From assembly GCA_900543275.1 (NCBI GenBank), contig UQQL01000017.1, forward strand, positions 1 to 29,656: 29,656 bases of DNA, written 5' to 3'. Made by a program: the position numbers and the translations under genes. Positions 15,754-22,758 of the stretch are shown one piece after another. Each line of letters starts with the position of its first letter. Within the stretch, counting starts at the first letter, position 1. This DNA is from an uncultured Collinsella sp. (GTDB taxonomy: Bacteria; Actinomycetota; Coriobacteriia; Coriobacteriales; Coriobacteriaceae). The notes beneath the pieces are model-generated. The model saw nothing but the letters and a program-made list of their open reading frames with translations. It did not search any database and was not told the DNA's origin.

Positions 15754-16413
15754 ATGAAGAAGACCCTGTGGACGAGAAGATCGGCGCTCGCGCTTTTTTG
15801 CTGTGCTGCTGCCGGCCTTGCGGGCATGAGGGTGAGCGTCGTTAACGGGAACCGGACGGTCATTCCTGAGAAATATTACGCGGAGGGCGAATGGCTCTCG
15901 ATGGATGGAGCGTTTCTGGGGTCGAAGGATGTGGTGACTGATGGGTATTCGTTTTGCATAGACGGGGCAGAGTTGCTCACGCCGCGCGAGTATCTCAAAC
16001 GAGCACATGACGATTATTCAAAATATGGCACCGTGGATACGAAAACGAGACTGAAGGATGCCGACATCACGTGCGTTATCGCCGTAAAGATGCGTGTCAG
16101 AAATAGGGATAATATCGACGGTGGAATCAAAGCGTATGTTTGGCATCTGGTTCCGGAGTCTGCGCCAAACTATGATTTTGTAGTCAATACCGATCTGATA
16201 ACGCAAGCCATGCCGGTCCTTGGCGGCTCTGCTGCGTTTGCCGTGGAGGTTGGGGCAGAAAACGAGTTGCTCGTCCCATTTATGATGCAGAACACCAACG
16301 ACTATTTCGAAGGTTACGAGACCGTCCGTTTTGAGAAAGCATTTCCCGGGACTTACACGATGAAGATGACCGATCTGCCGGAGCGGAGGCTCTTAAGGTT
16401 TGAAGTGAAATAG
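15754..16413 (+). CDS. Exported protein of unknown function, last gene of ABC operon
   Basis: 219 residues. The N terminus is KKTLWTRRSALALFCCAAAGLAG, a basic stretch with twin Arg then a hydrophobic core. This fits a signal peptide or membrane anchor and, more weakly, a Tat signal; the cysteines do not fit a lipobox well. The rest (~30-219) is soluble and looks beta-rich, with no motif I can name. It has an acidic/aromatic middle and ends ERRLLRFEVK. A GTG at 15745 overlaps the ATPase stop (GTGA); ATG 15754 has the GGAAAGG site 11 bases upstream, so both are possible. Position suggests an accessory or extracytoplasmic protein of the transporter. I recall family DUF5027 beside such transporters but cannot confirm membership. 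Confidence 0.75.
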   Translation: MKKTLWTRRSALALFCCAAAGLAGMRVSVVNGNRTVIPEKYYAEGEWLSMDGAFLGSKDVVTDGYSFCIDGAELLTPREYLKRAHDDYSKYGTVDTKTRLKDADITCVIAVKMRVRNRDNIDGGIKAYVWHLVPESAPNYDFVVNTDLITQAMPVLGGSAAFAVEVGAENELLVPFMMQNTNDYFEGYETVRFEKAFPGTYTMKMTDLPERRLLRFEVK

Positions 16414-16450
16414 CTCGAGAGCAAGGCAAAACGGGTCCATTGGCGGTACG

Positions 16451-16490
16451 CGCGCCCGATTCCAGGCGCCCCGGCCCGGAATCGGGCGCG
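16451..16490. terminator. Bidirectional hairpin between convergent genes
   Basis: CGCGCCCGATTCC (16451-16463) pairs perfectly with GGAATCGGGCGCG (16478-16490), a 13-bp stem with a 14-base loop. It lies between two convergent genes (stops at 16413 and 16519). No T run follows on either strand, so termination may rely on stem strength or on Rho. Confidence 0.6.
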
Positions 16491-16518
16491 GGACGAGGCG
16501 CCTTCGGTGTCGGCCGGC

Positions 16519-17235
16519 CTACCGCTTCTTCTTGCTCTTCTTCTGCTTGCGCTGCTTGCCCTTGGTCTCCTGGGGCTTGTCGCCCTGTTTTGCTTCGGCA
16601 GCGGCCTTTTCTGCCTTCATCTTCTTGCGTTTGGTCTCGATGCGGAGTTTTTTGTTGATGCGCGCCTTAAGGAAGGGACCGAACTGCTCGGCATCGCCGC
16701 GGACAAAGGTGTCCTTAGGGATCGTCACGCCCTGGTCGGCGAACATGGCCACAAAGATGCGCTCGCCGTCGAGCACGTGGTCGAGCTTTTCAAACGGGAA
16801 GAACTGCGACTTGCCGCTCGTGCCCCAAACCATCAGGCCGTCCTCGTTGGCGGCGACGCGGCGATAGCGGCCACCCATGGACTCGTCGGCCTCAACGGCG
16901 TCGATAAAGTCGCGGGCGAGGGTGTGGTGCAGGTTTTTGCTCCACCAGGCCAAAAAGGCGCCGAATACGATCAAGACGACGCCAAACTTGATCCAGTTGC
17001 CGCCGGCCACCAGCATGCCGATGCCGATGAGCGCGGCAATTGCCGCGGCGACATACAGCGAGCCGCGACGCCTGGGCGAGGCGACCAGGCGGGCGAAGTC
17101 GGTGACGAGGTCGTTTTCGTATTGGTACTCGTTGAGGTACAGGATGCCGTCGTCGGCTGCGGCCTGCTCCTCGAGCGCGACCTCGACCTGGTCGGCTGCT
17201 TCGGAGGGAACGAGGTTGCTCTCTGCGTCTGCCAT
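16519..17235 (-). CDS. YcxB-like two-helix membrane protein with Lys-rich tail
   Basis: 238 residues. An acidic N terminus (~1-60) precedes two adjacent membrane helices (~60-78, SLYVAAAIAALIGIGMLVAGG, and ~82-98, IKFGVVLIVFGAFLAWW). A cytoplasmic domain follows, containing YRRVAANEDGLMVWGTSGKS, FPFEKLDHVLDGERIFVAMF and IPKDTFVRGDAEQFGPFLKARI. Helix pair plus this 'identity/location' beta domain is the pattern of YcxB-like proteins, whose function is not established. The last ~35 residues are almost all Lys, Arg, Glu, Gln and Ala, which could bind RNA, DNA or lipid headgroups. AGGAG lies before ATG 17235. It is divergent from dnaX across 116 bp. Confidence 0.8.
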   Translation of the reverse strand: MADAESNLVPSEAADQVEVALEEQAAADDGILYLNEYQYENDLVTDFARLVASPRRRGSLYVAAAIAALIGIGMLVAGGNWIKFGVVLIVFGAFLAWWSKNLHHTLARDFIDAVEADESMGGRYRRVAANEDGLMVWGTSGKSQFFPFEKLDHVLDGERIFVAMFADQGVTIPKDTFVRGDAEQFGPFLKARINKKLRIETKRKKMKAEKAAAEAKQGDKPQETKGKQRKQKKSKKKR

Positions 17236-17351
17236 GCTCTTTGGACTCCTATCGCGGCGGGCTCGCCGTACGGGTTATTATGGAATGCAGTATGCCGTGC
17301 GACCGCATGGCCGCCGCGGCAACAAGACTCAGTATACCCGGGGGAGCACCC

Positions 17352-19832
17352 ATGGAATCGTTGTACCGAAAGTATCGCCCGCTCACCTTTGACTCCGTGG
17401 TGGGCCAGCAGCATATCGTCTCGACGCTCGAGCACGCCATCACCGAGGGGCGCCTGTCCCACGCCTACCTGTTCTGCGGACCGCGCGGCACGGGCAAGAC
17501 CACCATGGCGCGCATTCTGGCCAAGGCGCTGCTGTGCCGCAATGCCGAGGCGGCGCGCGCCGAGGGTGCAAGCGGCTGCATGCCCGACGGTACTTGCGAG
17601 GAGTGCGAGCTCATTGCCGAGGGTAACCACCCCGATGTCTACGAGCTCGATGCCGCCTCCCGCACGGGCGTGGACAATGTGCGCGAGGAAATCATCAACT
17701 CCGTCAACTTTGCCCCGGTGCGCGGCAAGTACAAGATCTATATCATCGACGAGGTCCACATGCTCACGACGGCGGCGTTCAACGCGCTGCTCAAGACGCT
17801 CGAGGAGCCGCCGGCACACGTGATCTTTGTGCTGTGCACCACCGACCCGCAAAAGATTCTGGAGACCATCCTCTCGCGCTGCCAGCGTTTCGATTTCCAT
17901 CGCATCGGCAACGAGGATATCGAGCGTCGCCTGGCATACGTGTGCGAGCAGGAGGGCTTCGATTACGACGATGAGGCGCTGGCTATCGTGGCGCGCCATG
18001 CCAAGGGCGGTATGCGCGACGCGCTGTCCACGCTGGAGCAGCTGAGCGTCTTTGGCAACGGTTCTGTGCATGCGGACGACGCCCGCTCGCTTTTAGGCGA
18101 GGTTTCGGACCAGATTCTGGGCGAGTTTTCCCGCGCCATTGCCGATCGCGATGTTGCCGAGCTCTATGGACTGATCCGTGCGCAGGTCGAGGAAGGAAAC
18201 GACCTGCTGGAGCTGACGCGCGACCTGGTGGCGCATGTGCGTGACGTGTACGTTGCCTGCGTTGCCGGTGCCCGTGCCGAGCTGTTTGAGGGCGGCTCCG
18301 AGCAGGCCGAGGCGCTTGCTGCCGAGGCCGCTGCCTTTGGCGAGCATCCTGCCGACCGCCTGGCCCGTGTGCTGACGGTGCTCGACGATGCCGCACTGGA
18401 GATGAGGGGCGCGAGCGACGTGCGCCTGGTGCTCGAGATCGCCTGCACGCGCCTGGCACGTCCCGAGGCCGATTTAACGATTGAGGCATTGGCCGAACGC
18501 GTGGCCCGCTTGGAGGCCATGGTTGCCAACGGCGCCGTGCCGGCGAGCGTGGCTGCTGCTCAGGCCGCCGCGCCTGCAGCATCCGTACCCGCTGCTGCCC
18601 AACAGCCGACGCTAATTTCGGGCGCTCGTGCTGCCGCTCCGGCGGCATCCGCTGCCCCCGCTGCTACGTCCGCGCGCCAGGGCGGTATGCCTTGGGACCG
18701 TGGTGCTGCTGTTCCGGCTGCCCAGCCTGCGTCCCGTTCTGCGTCCGTGTCAGCTTCCAAGCCTGCAGCGCCTGCACCTCAGCCTGCGCCGACTCCGACG
18801 CCTCAGCCCGTTGCGGCTCCCGCGCCTGCCACCGCTCCGGCACCTAAGCCCCAGTCCAACAATGCCGCCCAGGTTGCCGCCGCCGGTACTGCCGAGACGC
18901 CCGCGGTCGAGGATGCCGGAGAGCTGCAGCGCAAATGGGCCGAGGTTGTCGAGCGTGTCAAGGCGCGTCAGGCTTCCTACGCGGGGCTTTTGCTCAATGC
19001 CCGCGCCACGGCTGACGACGGCTCCAGGCTCACGGTCTCGTTCCCCGCGGGCTCGACCTTTGCCATCAAGATGCTTGGACGCGCCGACACGCAGTCGGTG
19101 GTCCTGCCGACAGTCAGTGCGGTCTTCGGTCGTCGTACCGTCGACTATGTCCTGGATGGGGGTGGCACGCCGGCTCCTCAACATGAGGAGCATTCTCCAT
19201 CTGCACGGGCTGCGGTATCTGCGGACCCGCAACCCGTGTCCTCGGCGGCCCCTGCATCCTCGAGCGCCAGCGCGACGCAGCCAAAAGCAGCACCGATAGC
19301 GGCGCCGACCCCGTCGGCGCCTAAGCCCGTCATGGCCAAACCGGCTGCTCCGACACCCGCGCCCAAGCCTGCCTCGCCCGCGCCCAAGTCGTCTGACCTG
19401 GGCAAAGCCCCCTGGCTGCGCTCCGACAACCCCGCCGGCGCTCCTGCCACGGGCAAGCTCCCGACCGAGCCCGCGCCCCGAGCGCCCGAGCGCGCGTCCG
19501 CTCCCAAGGCTCAGCCCGCCGCGCCGTCTGCGCCATGGGAATCCGAGCAGGTTCCCTACGACGATGCCATGGTTGGCGGTTTTGTTGCCGATGCTGGTGG
19601 GGACGATCTGCCTCCGTTCGACGTGCCGGGTGCGGCGTCCGCGCCCAAGTCCGCTGCAACTGCCCCCAAAGAGGAGGACGCTCCTGCAGCTCCCTGGGAG
19701 TCCAACTCCGGTGCGGGCGGCCCCTTCGGCCATCAGGGTGCAGCCCCGAGCATCCCGCAGACCGAGGACGAGGCCAAAGCCCTCATCCGCAGCGTCTTCG
19801 GCCAGTCCACCATCTTCAAGCCGGTGGAGTAG
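17352..19832 (+). CDS. dnaX: DNA polymerase III subunit gamma/tau
   Basis: Clamp-loader ATPase of the replisome, 826 residues. N-terminal MESLYRKYRPLTF, Walker A GPRGTGKTT (Lys49), a zinc module (CRNA..., CMPDGTCEEC), Walker B IIDEVHML (~130) and the SRC arginine-finger motif in LSRCQRFDF identify it beyond doubt. Domain III ends near 375. A very long Ala/Pro-rich linker follows, interrupted by a folded stretch (~520-600, ELQRKWAEVVERVKARQ to RRTVDYVLDG) that resembles the tau C-terminal domain. Another Pro/Ala linker leads to a final ALIRSVFGQSTIF. No A-AAA-AAG slippery heptamer is visible, so probably only full-length tau is made. GGGGGAG lies 5 bases before the ATG. ybaB and recR follow, with one small opposing gene in between. 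Confidence 0.97.
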   Translation: MESLYRKYRPLTFDSVVGQQHIVSTLEHAITEGRLSHAYLFCGPRGTGKTTMARILAKALLCRNAEAARAEGASGCMPDGTCEECELIAEGNHPDVYELDAASRTGVDNVREEIINSVNFAPVRGKYKIYIIDEVHMLTTAAFNALLKTLEEPPAHVIFVLCTTDPQKILETILSRCQRFDFHRIGNEDIERRLAYVCEQEGFDYDDEALAIVARHAKGGMRDALSTLEQLSVFGNGSVHADDARSLLGEVSDQILGEFSRAIADRDVAELYGLIRAQVEEGNDLLELTRDLVAHVRDVYVACVAGARAELFEGGSEQAEALAAEAAAFGEHPADRLARVLTVLDDAALEMRGASDVRLVLEIACTRLARPEADLTIEALAERVARLEAMVANGAVPASVAAAQAAAPAASVPAAAQQPTLISGARAAAPAASAAPAATSARQGGMPWDRGAAVPAAQPASRSASVSASKPAAPAPQPAPTPTPQPVAAPAPATAPAPKPQSNNAAQVAAAGTAETPAVEDAGELQRKWAEVVERVKARQASYAGLLLNARATADDGSRLTVSFPAGSTFAIKMLGRADTQSVVLPTVSAVFGRRTVDYVLDGGGTPAPQHEEHSPSARAAVSADPQPVSSAAPASSSASATQPKAAPIAAPTPSAPKPVMAKPAAPTPAPKPASPAPKSSDLGKAPWLRSDNPAGAPATGKLPTEPAPRAPERASAPKAQPAAPSAPWESEQVPYDDAMVGGFVADAGGDDLPPFDVPGAASAPKSAATAPKEEDAPAAPWESNSGAGGPFGHQGAAPSIPQTEDEAKALIRSVFGQSTIFKPVE

Positions 19833-19853
19833 CTGCGCAGGCGGGTATACTGC

Positions 19854-20327
19854 TCAAGAAGAGAGCCCCTTGCCCGGGCGCATCTGTATTTCGGACATGT
19901 GCAACGTGGTGCCGCGTATATCGCATTCGAGCAGACAGGCGCGTGACGGTCGGCCTAGGATGCTGAGGTCGATACGATACGTCGCATGGCTGTCCGTGTA
20001 CTCGACTTGCTCGGCGTTGACGGTTGCTCCGATTGTAAATAAAGAGCCCAGTTCGGCATCGACAATCTTGGAGTCCTTTATCTTGACCTTGAACTCTTGG
20101 TAGAGGGACGGGCTGTTGTAGTAAATGGTTCGGGTTCCGTCGGTGCATTCATCGGTCGTCTCCCATTTGACGACGGGCTGGTCCGAGCTGGCTATCAGCA
20201 GTTCTGCTCCAAAAGCTATGGCATGGGTGATGATAACCAGTAATACCCAGACGACAAAGAGATAGAGAACCACATATGCAACGGGGTGTTTTGAGCGGAT
20301 GTTTTGGAGTACGGCTGGGACATTCAC
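19854..20327 (-). CDS. Hypothetical single-pass membrane protein
   Basis: 157 residues. One N-terminal helix (~16-40, VAYVVLYLFVVWVLLVIITHAIAF) is followed by an extracytoplasmic ~115-residue domain with a few cysteines (DECTDG, ACLLECDIRG). I recognise no family. Start is a GTG at 20327 with a good GGAGG 7 bases upstream. It converges on dnaX with only 21 bp between stops and interrupts the usual dnaX-ybaB-recR order, so it is likely a later insertion. A TATAAT at 20363-20368 on its strand supports separate transcription. Confidence 0.75.
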   Translation of the reverse strand: MNVPAVLQNIRSKHPVAYVVLYLFVVWVLLVIITHAIAFGAELLIASSDQPVVKWETTDECTDGTRTIYYNSPSLYQEFKVKIKDSKIVDAELGSLFTIGATVNAEQVEYTDSHATYRIDLSILGRPSRACLLECDIRGTTLHMSEIQMRPGKGLSS

Positions 20328-20344
20328 GAGGGCACCTCCAAATC

Positions 20345-20368
20345 GTCATCTATGACAATCAAATTATA
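20345..20368 (-). promoter_or_regulatory. Promoter with overlapping inverted repeat for hypothetical gene
   Basis: On the minus strand TATAAT lies at 20363-20368, about 36 bases before the GTG start. A symmetric GTCAT-AG-ATGAC (20345-20356) sits where transcription would begin and could be an operator. No clear -35. Confidence 0.45.
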
Positions 20369-20472
20369 CCCAGCCGCCATGCGTGCCGCCTCGAGCAGCG
20401 GCTCGGCATTTTGCCATGTAGCCTTGTAGCCCTACGCATAAACTGCCTGGTTCCAGCTCTGCTAGATGTAGC

Positions 20473-20515
20473 TTGAGATAATTATGCAACCTTGCATAAT
20501 TCGACCTTGCATAAT
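20473..20515 (+). promoter_or_regulatory. Promoter overlapped by AT-rich palindrome and direct repeat
   Basis: TTGAGA (20473-20478), a 16-base spacer and CATAAT (20495-20500) form a reasonable promoter toward ybaB. A palindrome with 10-bp arms, AATTATGCAA and TTGCATAATT, at 20480-20501 (CC centre) covers the spacer and -10. The half CCTTGCATAAT is repeated directly 15 bp further on (20505-20515). Arms and spacing suggest a dimeric repressor bound over the promoter. The rest of the 349-bp gap (20328-20676) shows no gene. Confidence 0.5.
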
Positions 20516-20592
20516 CTTGGGCGTGCGTCACGCTCAAGGACATGTATATCGACTGAGGTAGCGTGTCCGCCCCGCTTGCTTGCCCCGCGCCG

Positions 20593-20601
20593 TGGTACGA
20601 T
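20593..20601 (+). promoter_or_regulatory. Extended -10 element before ybaB-recR
   Basis: TGGTACGAT is an extended -10 (TG-n-TACGAT) 75 bases before the ybaB ATG. No good -35 accompanies it. It would be a second promoter downstream of the palindrome-covered one at 20473. Confidence 0.4.
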
Positions 20602-20676
20602 TTTTGAGTTTGAAAGTCCCGTCGCGCTCCGGCTGCCCTTGCAGCTTGTCGCGCGGCCGCACGTAAAGGAGCCATC

Positions 20677-20997
20677 ATGGCCGGTATGAACATGCAGCAA
20701 ATGATGAAGCAGGCTCGCAAGATGCAGGAGCAGCTTGCCGCCGCGCAGGAAAACCTTAAGTCCCAGACCGTCGACGCCTCTGCCGGCGGCGGCATGGTCA
20801 AGGTGACCGTTAACGGCGAGATGGAGCTCGTCAACCTCACCATCGACCCCGATGCCCTCGATCCCGAGGACGTCGATATGCTGCAGGACATGATCATGGC
20901 TGCCGTCAACGAGGCCGTCCGCGGTGTCAACGAGCTCGCCAACAAGCAGATGGGCGCCATCACCGGCGGCCTCAACATCCCGGGCATGCCGTTCTAA
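20677..20997 (+). CDS. ybaB: YbaB/EbfC nucleoid-associated protein
   Basis: 106-residue DNA-binding protein of the YbaB/EbfC family, which forms tweezer-shaped dimers on DNA. The N-terminal helix NMQQMMKQARKMQEQLAAAQ, then GGGMVKVTVNGEMELVNLTIDPD and the C-terminal GLNIPGMPF are typical, as is the length. AAAGGAG precedes the ATG. It lies 13 bases before recR, the usual pairing; the protein probably works with RecR-linked repair or nucleoid organisation. Confidence 0.95.
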   Translation: MAGMNMQQMMKQARKMQEQLAAAQENLKSQTVDASAGGGMVKVTVNGEMELVNLTIDPDALDPEDVDMLQDMIMAAVNEAVRGVNELANKQMGAITGGLNIPGMPF

Positions 20998-21010
20998 GAC
21001 ACGCATATAT

Positions 21011-21607
21011 ATGAGTGCCAACCATAGTCTGCAAAAATTGCTCGATGAGCTGGGCCGTCTGCCGGGCATTGGTCCCAAGTCGGCCCAGCGCATCGCCTAT
21101 TACCTGCTCGAGGCCGATGCCGAGGAGGCGCGCCGCCTGGCCGAGGCTATCCTGGAGGTTAAGCAGGAGGTTCACTTTTGCAGCCGCTGCTTTAACTACG
21201 CCACGGCCGACGAGTGCTCCATCTGCCAGGATTCGATGCGCGATACCACTCGCATTTGCGTGGTGGGCGAGCCGCGCGATGTCCAGGCGATTGAGCGCAC
21301 GGGCAGCTACCACGGTCTCTACCACGTATTGGGCGGCGTGATCAGTCCCATGGACAAGATTGGTCCCGAGCAGTTGCACATTCGTGAGCTGCTGGCACGC
21401 TTGGGCCACGAGGACATCCACGAGGTCATCATCGCCACCAACCCCAATATCGAGGGCGAGACCACGGCGAGCTACCTGGCCCGCACTATCAAGCCGCTGG
21501 GCGTTGAGGTATCGCGTCTGGCGAGCGGCCTTCCCGTGGGCGGCGACCTGGAGTATGCCGACGAGCTTACGCTTGGGCGCGCCATCGAGGCCCGTCGCAC
21601 GATTTAG
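21011..21607 (+). CDS. recR: Recombination protein RecR
   Basis: 198 residues, the normal RecR length. Helix-hairpin-helix LPGIGPKSAQRIAYYLL (~17-33), four-Cys zinc finger CSRC...CSIC (~57-72) and Toprim region ICVVGEPRDVQAIERTGSYHGLYHVLGG are all intact. With RecF/RecO it loads RecA at single-strand gaps. The ATG at 21011 gives the canonical N terminus, yet has no Shine-Dalgarno: the 13 bases after the ybaB stop are A/T-rich with no GGAG. Translation may depend on coupling to ybaB. Confidence 0.96.
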   Translation: MSANHSLQKLLDELGRLPGIGPKSAQRIAYYLLEADAEEARRLAEAILEVKQEVHFCSRCFNYATADECSICQDSMRDTTRICVVGEPRDVQAIERTGSYHGLYHVLGGVISPMDKIGPEQLHIRELLARLGHEDIHEVIIATNPNIEGETTASYLARTIKPLGVEVSRLASGLPVGGDLEYADELTLGRAIEARRTI

Positions 21608-21644
21608 GTGGCGAGCCTGCTCCTGCCGTATGTCTTCATCGCGA

Positions 21645-21674
21645 CGCACGGGGTAGCCATAATTTCCCCGTGCG
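21645..21674. terminator. Hairpin after recR
   Basis: CGCACGGGG (21645-21653) pairs perfectly with CCCCGTGCG (21666-21674) around a 12-base loop, 37 bases past the recR stop. No T run follows, so it is only a possible terminator. Confidence 0.45.
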
Positions 21675-21685
21675 ACTGTAAGTTT

Positions 21686-21768
21686 GTTGTGCAACAAAGA
21701 TGCTTTGTATCCGCTTATCGCATGGATGCTTCCACTCGCATCCTTAATTTGCCCATTCGTTGCGCAAC
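21686..21768. promoter_or_regulatory. Two matching palindromic operators, 73 bp apart
   Basis: GTTGTGCAAC at 21686-21695 (inside TTTGTTG-TG-CAACAAA, 21683-21698) and the perfect palindrome GTTGCGCAAC at 21759-21768 share all but one base. They are 73 bp apart, close to seven helical turns, so one protein could bind both on the same DNA face and loop it. The second overlaps where a -35 would lie for the TGATACACT element at 21782. Confidence 0.5.
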
Positions 21769-21781
21769 CTTTTGGGTTCGC

Positions 21782-21790
21782 TGATACACT
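21782..21790 (+). promoter_or_regulatory. Extended -10 promoter of second kinase operon
   Basis: TGATACACT is an extended -10, the same form as TGCTACACT before the first kinase operon. Transcription would start near 21796-21797, which coincides with an in-frame ATG at 21796. A leaderless start there is therefore conceivable beside the ribosome-site start at 21853. Confidence 0.45.
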
Positions 21791-21812
21791 CAAATATGGA
21801 TTCGAATGAATG

Positions 21813-21837
21813 CGCCGCTCCCGAGCGGCGTGTTTTT
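21813..21837 (+). terminator. Terminator-like hairpin in the leader of the kinase operon
   Basis: CGCCGCTC (21813-21820) and GAGCGGCG (21823-21830) are perfectly complementary (about six to seven usable pairs), followed by TGTTTTTG. It lies just before the GGAGGAG ribosome site of the 21853 gene. It may end recR read-through, or act as an attenuator if transcription starts at ~21796. Confidence 0.5.
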
Positions 21838-21852
21838 GTTGGAGGAGAACGC

Positions 21853-22758
21853 ATGCGGCCCGGTGGCACTCAGACAAAGCGCGGCGCCGCGGTGCGCATG
21901 CGACGCCGACTGGGCTTGGCGCCGCGGGCGTACGCACTGCTGTCTTGCTCGCTGGTGCTGGTCATAGCTGGCGTTTCTGCCTATGGCATGACCGTGCCGT
22001 CCATGATGCAGGCACATGCCGCACGCGAACCGCGCGTGGGGCATGAGGTCAAAAGTGATCTGGGCACCACGACTGGATATGCTTGGGCAAGTGTGGTCGC
22101 GCATATTGTGTTTGGCGCCGACGACGCGGACGGCGCCGAGGCCCCGGACAACGAAGTCACGCTTGCCAATGGCAAAACCATCGTGCTCACCAACACCAAG
22201 ATCATCGATCGATTGTCCAACAATAGCGTGGCGGCAACGGTGAATAAGGTCGAGCAGCAGAAGGAGCAGGACGCCCAGCAGTCCGGAAAGCCCGGTAGCT
22301 CGGATACTTCTGGCTCCGGCTCGGATTCGTCGAGTTCGGGCGGCGGCTCTGGGTCGGGTTCCTCTGCCGGAGGGTCTGGAAACGGCGGCTCGACGGGCGG
22401 CAACACTGACAACGATACAAACTCCGGCGGCCTTTCCGCTGCTGAGGAAGAGAGCATTCACAGTTGGCTTGTGACCAAGTACAACATGCTCGACGGCTAT
22501 GTTTCTCGTGCCAATGACGTGGTTTCGACCTATAACTCTACGGGAGATCCCAGGCCGTGCGACAGCCTGGTCGGGGAGATGTTTGTCATTCGAGCCGAGT
22601 TCGGTCGTCAGACATTCTCGCCCCGGTCAAAGTGGTATCAGCAGTATGCCAATCTGTGGGGCTGTTACACCAACCTATGTCAATGGGTCGGCCATTACGG
22701 CGATGATGACGTCGCGCTCGGTAACTTCAACAATAACGTGGCGGCGCTTGCCCTATGA
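21853..22758 (+). CDS. Membrane-anchored Ser/Gly-rich protein, first gene of kinase operon
   Basis: 301 residues. Basic N terminus (RMRRRLGLAPRAYA), one membrane helix (~24-43, LLSCSLVLVIAGVSAYG), a ~90-residue extracytoplasmic segment, a Ser/Gly/Asp low-complexity linker (~145-195) and a C-terminal domain of ~105 residues (SAAEEESIHSWLVTKYNMLDG, RPCDSLVGEMF, WYQQYANLWGCYTNLCQWVGHYG). That domain has three cysteines and many aromatics and matches nothing I recognise. GGAGGAG 5 bases before ATG 21853 decides the start; the frame is open upstream to an ATG at 21796. Its stop overlaps the kinase start (ATGA). It could be the extracellular sensor or the output of the kinase. Confidence 0.8.
   Translation: MRPGGTQTKRGAAVRMRRRLGLAPRAYALLSCSLVLVIAGVSAYGMTVPSMMQAHAAREPRVGHEVKSDLGTTTGYAWASVVAHIVFGADDADGAEAPDNEVTLANGKTIVLTNTKIIDRLSNNSVAATVNKVEQQKEQDAQQSGKPGSSDTSGSGSDSSSSGGGSGSGSSAGGSGNGGSTGGNTDNDTNSGGLSAAEEESIHSWLVTKYNMLDGYVSRANDVVSTYNSTGDPRPCDSLVGEMFVIRAEFGRQTFSPRSKWYQQYANLWGCYTNLCQWVGHYGDDDVALGNFNNNVAALAL

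Noticed and set aside
15754..15830. Lipoprotein signal in the last gene of the ABC operon
   Set aside because: The cysteines in ALFCCAAAG do not follow a lipobox (the residue before Cys is Phe or Cys), so it was described only as exported or anchored.
17236..17351. Signal recognition particle RNA upstream of dnaX
   Set aside because: Often found near dnaX in other bacteria, but neither this gap nor 20328-20676 shows the conserved SRP RNA apical loop.
16971..18071. 366-codon minus-strand frame across the dnaX start
   Set aside because: Overlaps the Walker A and zinc module of dnaX on the other strand; composition is that of a shadow.
17352..19832. Programmed frameshift in dnaX giving a gamma subunit
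   Set aside because: No A-AAA-AAG or similar slippery heptamer with a following stem was seen in the frame.
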